Shown one piece after another: positions 55,081 through 64,000 of a stretch of DNA of 64,000 bases; the first letter of the stretch is position 1, and every line of letters begins with the position of its first letter. Where the stretch lies: the NCBI GenBank assembly GCA_036925085.1, contig JAUPFP010000005.1, positions 3,446,501 to 3,510,500 of the forward strand, written 5' to 3'. The notes beneath the pieces were generated by a model, which was given only the letters and a program-made list of their open reading frames with translations, was not told the origin of the DNA and did no database searches. The position numbers were made by a program, and so were the translations under genes. Source of the stretch: Brachycybe producta. Taxonomy: Eukaryota > Arthropoda > Diplopoda > Playtdesmida > Andrognathidae.

Positions 55081-56209
55081 CATCATCATCATTTCCTGTA
55101 CCTTATCCCGCAAGCAGCAGGGTCGGCCTTGCTGGTTCTAACTCTCCACTCGTTCCGATTTTGCACCAAGCCCCCAGTGACCCCACATGCCACCATATCC
55201 CGTTTTACTACCACATCCCAGGTTTGCTTGGGTCTTCCTCTACCCCGTTTTATTCCCAGGTCTAAGTTCATTGCCTGTCTCAGCAGCCCATCTTCTCCAC
55301 TCCTGAGGACATGCCCAAACCACCGCAGCCTATTTTCCTGCATCTTTTCTACTATATTTGTTACCCCTAAACTACCCCTAATAAAATCATTTCTGATCCT
55401 ATCCCTTCTGGTCACCCCACTCATAAACCTTAGCATTCTCATCTCAGCTACCTGCATTCTATCCTCATGCACCTTCTTGATTGCCCAACATTCTGACCCA
55501 TACAACATAGCTGGTCTGACTACTGTTCTATAAAACTTTCCCTTCAATTTTATAGGTAACTTCCTGTCACATAAAACCCCACTAGCCTGCCTCCACCTAT
55601 GCCAACCTGCTTTTATCCGGTTTGTGATGTCTAAGTCTAAGCTCCCATCATCTTGCAGCACAGATCCTAAATATTTGAAGTCATGCACCTGCTGCATTAA
55701 ACTGTCCCCAAGTCTAATCCCCTCATTCAACTGTTCTTTCCCATCCCACTGAAATTTCATGTACTCCGTTTTTGCCCTACTTATTTTCAACCCCTTTGAT
55801 TCCAAGGCATTCCTAGTCTCCTCTAACCTTATCTCGAGTTCCAATTTGGATTCCCCAACTAAGACTATGTCATCTGCAAACAGCATACACCAGGGGACCT
55901 CCTGCCTCACCCCTGCCAGTAACTCGTCCAGGACCAAAATAAATAGATATGGACTAAGTGCTGAGCCCTGGTGCACACCAATCCTAACACGAAAACTGTC
56001 AGAGAACCCCCAGGCAGTCTTAACGCTTGTCCGTGCATCCCTATACATGTCCCTCACCATATCTATATAACTCTCACCCACCCCCTTCTTCTGTAAGACC
56101 TCCCACAATAACGTCCGTGGTACTCTGTCATAGGCTTTCTCTAGATCTATAAATACCATGTGTAACTCTTTCTTGGCAGCCCGAAACTTCTCAATAACTT
56201 GCCTTATGG
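55081..56209 (-). mobile_element. RTE-like non-LTR retrotransposon, 5'-truncated, frame intact
   Basis: The minus frame 55089-56159, open upstream to about 56210, codes for about 370 residues of reverse transcriptase and following region: VFIDLEKAYDRVPR, GVHQGSALSPYLFILVLDEL, CMLFADDIVLVGE (active-site FADD), LKISRAKTEYMKF, HDFKYLGSVLQDDG, RPAMLYGSECWAIKK, RMLRFMSGVTRRDRIRN, RLRWFGHVLR and RGRPKQTWDVVV. These are typical of RTE-type elements. It lacks the endonuclease and the first reverse transcriptase blocks because of 5' truncation. The 3' end is a short GAT-type tail (TGATGATGATG). Flanked by an exact 16-bp duplication; no stop or frameshift over 350 codons indicates recent insertion. Confidence 0.95.
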
Positions 56210-56225
56210 CTATCCATCAACCAAT

Positions 56226-57380
56226 AGATATGTAAAATTGGCATCATTGCATGCAAATAATTCTCTTATGGGCAAGCGCAAACGACAGACAGTTTAGTCG
56301 GTCAGAATGAACAGTATGGTTTCTTACAGGGCAACGCACGCACACGGCCGACCAACGCGTCGACAATCTCGTATGGTCGGCTCCACGCAATGTGTGCACT
56401 TGTTATATATTTTCATCTCTTGAACCCTTTGAACCCTTCTCTCTCTCTCGAGAGAGAGAGAGAGAGTCGTCCTTAAATTGGGCTGTTTTCTAAGTTGGTA
56501 TCCTGTGCAAGAGGGTTCAAGATGAAGATTTGTAACAAAGCACACATGTGTGGAATTGCCCAAGAAAAGAAGCTAAATTAGTAACAGAAATGTGATTTGG
56601 GAGCTCTATACGCTGATCGTGTGACACGCGGGCCACACATTGAGAAACAGCTTATGCAAATTATTAACGCATAAACATTTAAAAGTTATAAAACAACGAT
56701 AATTAGGAACGAACGTTAGTTGTGGCCTATGTTATATTCATAATAAAATAGTATTCTATTACATTTTTATATACTTCTTTCTCTCTTGAAGAAGTTATTC
56801 TCTAATTAGTCAAAATACAGAGAAAAAGTTTGCAATCATAAAAGTTATTAAACTTGAATATATATATTTTTTTTCTTGCGTGTTTTCTCTAAAAAAAAAA
56901 GAATCCAGAATTTAGTTCATAACAACCCTTTAGGCATCTCTTAAGATACCGATTGAAAAGATTTGCTGTTTTTCTTGTCCACAAATTCATGATGGACATT
57001 AAAGAAAATGATAACGATAATAAGACCACATTTTTTATTAGCAAATGTCATATTAAAAAAAAAATGACCGAAAGAGTAGGTTTTCTAATAGATGGCCAAA
57101 CGTTGAGTTTCTTTTGAGCCGATATTTTTTTTAGAGACAAAGGGTGCGTTTGAAAACGAACTATTAAGCTCAACAAAATTATGCACACAAGGCGTTTCAA
57201 AATGTTAACAACAGTTTGTATTAAAAATTGCCCCCTATATAGTCAGTCTCTTCTATAGTGATGAAACAAGTAAAATGACAGCTATAGGAACAGCAAACAT
57301 TTGCTAGGAGTGATTGATATTACATACTGAAATGTTGTGTTTATGGGTCGCCATCATTGTAACATATGTTCTGTAAGGCG
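56226..57380. other. Intergenic, no gene seen
   Basis: Anonymous; a self-complementary (TC)n(GA)n block at 56441-56466 is the only marked structure. Confidence 0.55.
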
Positions 57381-57384
57381 GGGC

Positions 57385-57705
57385 GCACACACTATGACAC
57401 AAAACGTTTCAAATTATGATGAAATGAAAAACATTTTGTGTGTGATTGTGTTTCAATGTGTGTCATTCCACTTTGACTACATTGCTTTCAAATGAGTTGT
57501 TATACTCTGGCTGACACCATTGTGTCTCACTATGTGTCGTCGTGTGTCATCGCTTTTGTTTCTTCTTGTGTCAGCCAGTGTGCAAGCGACTCATTTGAAA
57601 GCAAAATATCTAGTCAAAGTGGAATGACGCGCGATGAAACACAATGACACACACACACACACACATGTTTCATTTCATGATGTTTCGAAACATTTTATGT
57701 CATCC
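57385..57705. mobile_element. Foldback MITE with TGTGTCAT-rich arms
   Basis: Left ACTATGACACAAAACGTTTC, TGTGTGTCATTCCACTTTGA, TTTCAAATGAGT; right ACTCATTTGAAAGCAAAAT, CAAAGTGGAATGACGCGCGA, GTTTCGAAACATTTTATGTC. Arms pair over about 140 bp around a GACACCATTGTGTC centre. Confidence 0.8.
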
Positions 57706-57765
57706 TATGTTGCTAGTAGCTGACAATATCAACAATGCTCACAGGCTCACATGCTCACAAATCTC

Positions 57766-58147
57766 TTAGGGTTGGTTTATACTCCCTTGCTAAGCGGCAA
57801 AGCAGCCTGCGAAGCTTCAAAAATGACGTCAGAGCTTCAGGTTTTTGCCTTCGCCAGAGCATGAAGCTAGCTTTGAAATTGTTCAACTTTTCAAAGCTTA
57901 GCAACTCAAAGCACCAATCAGGAAACGGATAGACAAAAGGGGTGAATAAGTCACACCTTTTTTCTTCCAGAAGGGGAAGGGTTCTATTGTTTTGTGTATC
58001 TGTTTTATAGGATATAAAGGTCATAAAATAGGGAAAACTTTGCAAGGCCACATGTATGTGTGAACAAGCTAAGCTTTGGGGAGCTAATTTTACAGAACTT
58101 CAAAGCTTGCAAATCTTAGCAAAGTTTGGAGTATAAACCTACCCTTA
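57766..58147. mobile_element. TTAGGGTTGGTTTATACTCC MITE, complete copy
   Basis: Left TTAGGGTTGGTTTATACTCC then CTTGCTAAG; right CTTAGCAAAGTTTGGAGTAT, AAACCTACCCTTA. Inside are AGCATGAAGCTAGCTTTGAA, CAATCAGGAAACGGATAGAC and AGAAGGGGAAGGGTTC lines also found at 59240-59837. No coding sense. Confidence 0.9.
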
Positions 58148-58168
58148 GGTTTGGTTTATACTCCCTTG

Positions 58169-59230
58169 TGTCATTAGGATCCAGCACACATGCTGATTCA
58201 TACCATGCAAATGCTGATATACGTCGCTTTGGGAGTTATGGCAGGCAGATACGCTTGGCCTGGATTAAAGCCCATGCTGGCCACACCTGGAACGAGCGTG
58301 CCGACCAACTTGCCAAGCTGTGGACTACGTCACTTACAGTGGCAGTTCACAGTCGCGCAATATCGAGCTTCCAGGCAACAGTCCGAGCTAGGGAACACCG
58401 GGAGTGGCAGTCACTGTGGAACCTTTCTAATACCGGCCGTCAAGTCCATGAACTGCTTCCACAACTGGAGCATTCTCATTCTCACCACATCTTCTCAGGG
58501 AAAATAGTTTTGTTGATGACCGGGCATGGTCCGTTCAATCGCTACCTCCAACGTTTTCGGCTCTCTACTACAGACGGCTGTTGCCCATGCGAACTTGGTG
58601 AGGAGGACACTCTACAGCACATCCTGTTCCATTGTATGCTTCCCATTCGCACTGCAGCACGTGAACGACTCATCTTGTGGTCCACTAGAACTGATCTTAG
58701 TTGGCCAATCCATCCAGCTGTCCTCTTTCAAGCTGAACACTTGAAGGCAATGCGTGAGTTCGCTAATGAAGCAGTTTTCCGATACCCTGTTCCTCATGAT
58801 GATGCCACTACTGACAACAGCTCTGCCAGTGACAGTGATAACTCCTAGTGAGATAAGTGGCCACCACACCCTTTCAGCTTCTCCTTACAATGACGACTAA
58901 ATCATCCAAACCGAACATTGGAACTATGATAACAGACCTGCTAATCACAACCTACTGCATAAACCCTAGCTGCTTCCCTTACAATGATGTCTAAATCACC
59001 CGAACTGAACATTGGAACTATGATAACACAGACCTGTTAATCACAACCCTGTGCACAAACCCTAGCTGCTAACCTAGAGATACTATGTTTTGGTGGTACC
59101 GGGGAGGGGTAGGAACCTATAGGCTCTTGTCTACCTTCACGGCAAAGACCCTTCTTGTTAAGACTGTCGTACACTAAATGGTATAAGTGGCCTTAAGCCT
59201 ATCGGCGGGTGGGCTGTAGTTATATTTGCA
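58169..59230 (+). mobile_element. Non-LTR retrotransposon 3' end with RNase H remnant, 9-bp duplication
   Basis: Frame to 58848 codes RLAWIKAHAGHTWNERADQL (C-terminal part of an RNase H domain, with the conserved His and the Asp of ERADQLAK), then TGHGPFNRYLQRF and a CPC-GEED-type zinc-binding segment (CCPCELGEEDTLQHILFHC, 19 residues) as found at the ends of jockey/I/R1-type polyproteins. It stops at 58848. The 3' UTR holds two direct copies of about 95 bp (58880-58975 and 58976-59070). ACTCCCTTG flanks it at 58160-58168 and 59231-59239. It is 5'-truncated; the Met at 58126 belongs to the host MITE. Confidence 0.88.
58880..59070 (+). repeat. Tandem duplication in retrotransposon 3' UTR
   Basis: Two units start CTCCTTACAATGACG / TTCCCTTACAATGATG and share AACATTGGAACTATGATAAC, CTAATCACAACC/TTAATCACAACC and AAACCCTAGCTGCT. 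Confidence 0.9.
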
Positions 59231-59566
59231 ACTCCCTTGCTAAGCGGCAAAGCAGCCTGCGAAGCTTCAAAAACGACGTCAGAGCTTCAGATTTGTCTTC
59301 GCCAGAGCATGAAGCTAGCTTTGAAATTATTCAACTTTTCAAAGCTTAGCAATCCAAAGCACCAATCAGGAAACGGATACACAAAAGGGGTGAACAAGTC
59401 ACACCTTTTTTCTTCCAGAAGGGGAAGGGTTTTATTCTTTTGTATATCTGTTTTATAGGGTATAAAGGTTATAAAATAGGGTAAACTTTGCAAGACCACA
59501 TGTATGTGTGAACAAGCTAAGCTTTGGTGAGCTAATTTTACAGAACTTCAAAGCTTGCAATACAAA

Positions 59567-59837
59567 TCCTGAGGGGTAGGTTTACCTTTATATCCTATAA
59601 AACAGATACACAAAACAATAGAACCCTTCCCCTTCTGGAAGAAAAAAGGTGTGACTTATTCACCCCTTTTGTCTATCCGTTTCCTGATTGGTGCTTTGAG
59701 TTGCTAAGCTTTGAAAAGTTGAACAATTTCAAAGCTAGTTTCATGCTCTGGCGAAGGCAAAAACCTGAAGTTCTGACGTCATTTTTGAAGCTTCGCAGGC
59801 TGCTTTGCCGCTTAGCAAGGGAGTATAAACCAACCCT
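59567..59837 (-). mobile_element. TTAGGGTTGGTTTATACTCC MITE, inverted truncated copy
   Basis: It reads TATATCCTATAAAACAGATA, CCCTTCCCCTTCTGGAAG, GTCTATCCGTTTCCTGATTG and ends GGGAGTATAAACCAACCC, the complement of the first 250 bp of the complete copy. It sits between the GCTTGCAA and TTAGCAAAG points of the second copy. Confidence 0.85.
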
Positions 59838-59869
59838 TAGCAAAGTTTGGAGTATAAACCTACCCTAAG

Positions 59870-61860
59870 TGAGACAAGTGGCCACCTTGAAGAGGCTAGG
59901 TAGTGACTTTGGCTCTATTGGTAACAGTGCAAAAAAAAAAAAACTTTGACGTTCTCAAATGCACCTTATTTAGACCATCATAATAATATGTTATGTATTC
60001 AGAAACCTGTTGATGTTGAAAAACGTTCGTCTAGAATGTAGACCATGGTCAGCTACTCAAGAGTCACTTGTGGCTCTAGAGCCATGGGTTGATCATCCAT
60101 ATGGCAACAAAAGAAGAAGAAGAAGAAGAAAAAAAAGCAGTTGACTGACAAAAATACTTGATTTAAGAATAGCTCATATAATAGTGAAATCACATAGGCT
60201 TCTAGTGTGAATAAAGAAACAATAAAGATTAGATTTTAATATTTATGATCGCAGCCTGCAATTTCTCTCCTATAGAAATTTATAGTGTGCTGCTGAAATC
60301 CATTTTTTTTCTCTTGCCGGACAGTGACCAATGATTTGTTAGACCTATTTGGACCACCAGCCAAGTTAGGAGAGAGAGAGAGAGAGATCTTTTTAAAAGT
60401 TTAGAAAAGATGGAGAGAAAGAGAGAGAAAAAAATCCTGTTTAAGAAAAAGAAAAATAGTAAAATAAAAACTTGTGGTTTCATAGTTTGGTTATATTCTT
60501 TTTTGTTGTTGTTGTTGTTGTATGCTGCTGTGTTTCAGTGCATTTTTATAACAAATTAAATATTCTGCAAATAAAAGAAACAGCAAGGAACCTGGGTGTA
60601 TAGCCTTTTATAGTTATACATAAAAATAACAAGGAATAATTAATCTGCTGATAACCCATGTCTAAGCATTTATAAATATATACAACTGGTGGTGTGCCCT
60701 CCAGGGCTTCCAGGGGTAGGGGGAGTGGACGTTTTCGTCTGGTTCTCTAAAATATGTTTTGGGAAGGGAGGGAGGAAGGAAGGGGAGAAATTATCTAACT
60801 ATCTTATCTAATAATTTTATAAACCTAGTTATAATATACCATATAAATGGGTTCATTTGGAGAAGAAACTGAATTTCGCATTTTAAATGGTTAAAGCTAG
60901 ATTTCTGTAAGCTTGTTTTGCAAGGCCCTCTTATGTGTATAGCTTTATTTTATTTGAAATTTTTTTGACTATGCGTTGAAAATGCAGTTTTATTGGAGGG
61001 CACTTGAAATTGGCAATTGGCATTGGAAAAGGGTTTATAATTTCTCGTTTCTGCATTTTGTATTGAGGATTGCATTTAGACAGTAGTTCCTATGTGTGGG
61101 ACACGCCTTCAAAATTCAAATATTAAATAATTGTATATTGTAGGGTCATCCAAATGGGAGTGCCTCAGAGGTAAACTGCATTAAGTCACCAAACCTAAAT
61201 TTGACAGGAGAGTCATTCAAAAGTTTTACTCTTCATAAGATAAAAGAGCACGGCATACCACCATCTAGAGGCAGATGTGTAAAACTGTGGTCTTAACACT
61301 GTTTACTTCTGATATAACTTGACAAAAGCTGATTCATAAGATGTAAAAACATTTCTATTAAAAATGTGACTTAATGGCAGCTTACGTCTGAGACTCTGAG
61401 GCACTGAATTGCAAATAGGACATTTTGACACGGCCATCTTTGCGCCTACCCATTTGGGCTTAAACCTTCTTGGTGCCAGTATATAAAAAAAATAATAGCA
61501 GTATGCATGTTGTTTAAAATGGAACTGGGCTAAAAAAACGTTAACTTTGCATAAAAATTTCTTATACCGTACTTAACCATACATCGTATATTAAGTATAG
61601 GGAGTTATCTTCTGAAATAAACTTTTTATGGCAAAAAAAATAGTTTTCATGAACCTGATCAATGTAAAAAATGAATAATATGAAATTTCCATTAAAAGTT
61701 TATTGTTTAAGATACTCGTATCGTCTTATTAAGGTAACAACTTCTCCCTTCTAACAAACTTTGAATTTCTTTTTTTAAGTTGCGTCTGTTTAAGTGTGAT
61801 GCAATTAGAGCTATGAATGATAATGCTATTTTTGCTAAGTACACAAAAAACATTAAAATA
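59870..61860. other. Intergenic, no gene seen
   Basis: Contains A-rich and GAA tracts (60110-60136), GA tracts (60368-60388) and a TTG microsatellite (60504-60520). ATGGGAGTGCCTCAGAGG (61155) and CTCTGAGGCACTGAATT (61396) are inverse words that may mark a small element. Confidence 0.5.
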
Positions 61861-61865
61861 ATGTC

Positions 61866-62652
61866 AGAGGCTACATCGCAAAATTACTTTGAAAAATCTC
61901 CGCAAATAGCACTAGCATTGTTTTTCTATTTAGCCCATAGACCCGATATTAAAGAAGAAACGTTAATTTTTAAAATACACAGTCGCGGCAGTGTTGCTAT
62001 TTTTCATATTTAAAGTTGTCCTATTTTAATTTTTCAAAGTGCAATGTGCACCTTAAATATATGCTGATCTAGTGATAGAATGGCATAAAATTGGTAAGTG
62101 TGCTTCTATTTTTAAAACATATTTCAAAATTGCGAATTTCTAACTCTATGTTAAATTCCATTGAGTACGCCCAAATAAGAAAACAACATCCATTAAAATG
62201 CTGGTACAATACGTAAAAAATAATAAAAAAAAAACAGAAAACAATCAGCACGTGCGCCAATGTGTTGGCTTAACTGTGATTTATTTGTGGTTTTTTAAAG
62301 TTATTTTTAGGTATTTTCACCAGCATTTTAATGGATGTTTTTTTCTTCTTATTTTGGACGAACTCAATGAAGTTTAACATAAAGAGTTAAAAATTCGCGA
62401 TTTTGAAATAGTTTTTAAAAATAGAACCGCACTTACCAATTTTTTGCCATTCTATCACTAGATCAGCATATATTTAAGGTGCACATTGCACTTTGAAAAA
62501 TTAAAATTGGGCTACTTTAAATATAAAAAATGAACATATTGCTGCAACTGTGTAGTTTAAAAACTTAACGTTTTTTTTTCTTTAACATCGGGTCTATGCT
62601 ACCGCTCTTTGTGGAAATTTCTCGAAGTAATTTTGCGATGTAGCCCTTAAAC
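61866..62652. mobile_element. Large foldback element (copy 2)
   Basis: Left AGAGGCTACATCGCAAAATT, ACTTTGAAAAATCTCCGC; right TTTCTCGAAGTAATTTTGCG, ATGTAGCCCTTAA. It matches copy 1 at 51773-52503 arm by arm. The 77-codon frame at its start is arm sequence. Confidence 0.9.
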
Positions 62653-64000
62653 ACAAAACTCGATAGTATCTTTGTTTATTTTGATGTTTTTGCACAGAAA
62701 CGACCGTGCCAGAACGTCCTAGACGTCATCCAGTCTTCGTTGTAGGTCTACTTACGTTATTTCTACTCGAAATTATGAATATGCGTACAATATTCTGTAA
62801 TTACTTTTTATATGGTCCATAGGCGCAAATTGGGATTGAAAAGTGTGGTGGAAAGAGTTGGGGAACCAAGAACAAAAAAAGACCTAGTATTGCATTTTTA
62901 GTAGGATTGAACTGTTAGGGCACTGAAATGCTTTATGCTGGCCAGCATGAACAGGAACAGATAAATTGGTGACAAACGTGTGAACTTGTATCCTGTTTTA
63001 TTGCAAGTTAAACTTCTAAAAAAAAATTAGAAATAATTACAAAAAAGGAAATTAATTTACACCTATTTACCCTCCCCCTCTCCTAATTTGCACCTATGAT
63101 CTAGTCCCTCGTTGCAGATGCAATATGTGTACTGAAGTGTATTTCAAAACTCCTTCACCATAAATTCGCCGTTATCATTGATTTAAACCAAGAATCTTAA
63201 GGAAAGAAATGAAAAAAAAAAAACATTAAAAAAATATTTAAAAATGCAATAATGAATAAACTAACAAGAAAACAGGCAACTGATTTGAAAGTTACAACAG
63301 AATAATTTTCATGAAAACTTAAAATAAATAAAATGACAAATTATGAAGGCTGAAAAATTACGAAACTAGATAGTTCAGAGACTGAAATCTTCGAGAACTC
63401 TGGATTAATCTAAGTTCAGACAGGTTACATTTCTTCTAAATGTGAGCCTTTGATTTAGTCTCTTATGCATTGAAAGAAAAAACAGCAAAAGTTTTTCCCA
63501 CCTTTTAACATAAGCTTAACTAAGGTGAGGGAACTGAGGCACCAGCCTGGGGCACAAAGCTTAAGGCCGTATTTTAAGCGGGCGCCAGGTTTATTCTTGC
63601 GTCGAGTCTAAAAATGTCATTTTGATGTATACACAGTAAAATATGTAGGCCTTATTTATTTATGGTAGCCACATGTTGCAGTGGGAAACGAAAAATCATC
63701 ATGATCATACATTTAGATTACATATTTCTAGTCTCAACTATATGAACCATACGAAATAGTCCATTAGCATATATCAAAGCTTCTGTTTTAAATCGTACAT
63801 GTAGCAGCTGACAATTTCAGACTTTTTGGGCCTCCAACTTAATTTGCAGTTTGCATGTTGTTCCATTGTTTGTGAAAGTCAAATTCACCATTTTCATGAA
63901 GTGATATGGACAGTTGGACACATTAAAAGTATGTCTGCATTTAATCTACTATTTATTTACATTAAGCAAAATGGTGTCTACACTATAAATAAAAGCAGTC
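62653..64000. other. Intergenic, no gene seen
   Basis: Anonymous AT-rich sequence to the window end. Confidence 0.5.

Larger units (their letters stand above)
58145..59869. mobile_element. Second TTAGGGTTGGTTTATACTCC MITE, doubly interrupted
   Basis: This copy starts at 58145-58168, is broken by a retrotransposon (58169-59230), resumes at 59231-59566, is broken again by an inverted copy of the same MITE (about 59567-59837) and ends with TTAGCAAAGTTTGGAGTATA, AACCTACCCTAA at 59838-59869. Confidence 0.85.

Noticed and set aside
55129-56070. Plus-strand frames across the RTE element
   Set aside because: Antisense shadows of the intact minus-strand reverse transcriptase.
58126-58168. Met at 58126 as the start of a 240-residue gene
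   Set aside because: These first codons lie in the MITE upstream of the retrotransposon's 5' truncation point; the coding text is only the retrotransposon tail.

Overview
The window looks like nuclear DNA from an invertebrate animal: AT-rich, intron-bearing, with no operons or prokaryotic gene spacing, and crowded with animal-type transposable elements (non-LTR retrotransposons, hAT remnants, many palindromic MITEs and a tRNA-derived SINE). The one host gene I can defend is an Iroquois-class TALE homeobox gene (Irx / ara-caup-mirr group) on the minus strand. Its N-terminal block (CCDSGRPIITDP, QTVCSCQYD) is of the kind seen in protostome Iroquois proteins, so a protostome, perhaps a lophotrochozoan such as a mollusc, is the best guess. 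The species cannot be fixed from this.

Layout of the gene (minus strand, read from high to low coordinates). A candidate first coding exon lies at 37149-37199, followed by the N-terminal exon 32128-32403, a small exon 28265-28347, the homeodomain exon 13927-14252 and a long C-terminal exon 8330-9334. All splice phases agree (0, 0, 2, 1, then 1 out of the last exon), which gives 580 continuous codons. The terminal exon with the stop codon was not found and is either short and hidden in 1-8329 or outside the window. Introns are 3.8 to 14 kb and are packed with mobile elements. About 27 kb upstream of the gene (37.2-64 kb) holds no recognisable host gene.

Mobile elements. (1) Nine copies of a roughly 180-210 bp foldback MITE family (termini ACAGGCA/TGCCTGT); five show exact or near-exact 9-bp target duplications, suggesting a Mutator-like mobiliser. 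(2) A deleted hAT element at 14618-15516 with a perfect 8-bp duplication, a transposase C-terminal fossil, and a foldback MITE nested inside that fossil. (3) A 2.4-kb foldback element at 47437-49827 whose long inverted arms each carry an array of about 12-bp tandem repeats, like Drosophila FB elements in architecture. (4) Non-LTR retrotransposons: an RTE-like element (55081-56209, 16-bp duplication), a CR1/jockey-like element with several 3' fragments (53190-54770 and others), and a 5'-truncated RNase H-bearing element (58169-59230) inserted in a MITE. (5) Several other inverted-repeat families, some nested two or three deep.

The rest is low-complexity DNA and anonymous AT-rich sequence. Genes do not act together here: the biology is a large developmental regulator whose introns and upstream region have been a sink for transposons. 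The most unusual structures are the FB-like element with unequal internal arrays, the foldback MITE family with exchangeable arms around a shared core, and a 142-bp near-perfect palindrome at 41906-42047.
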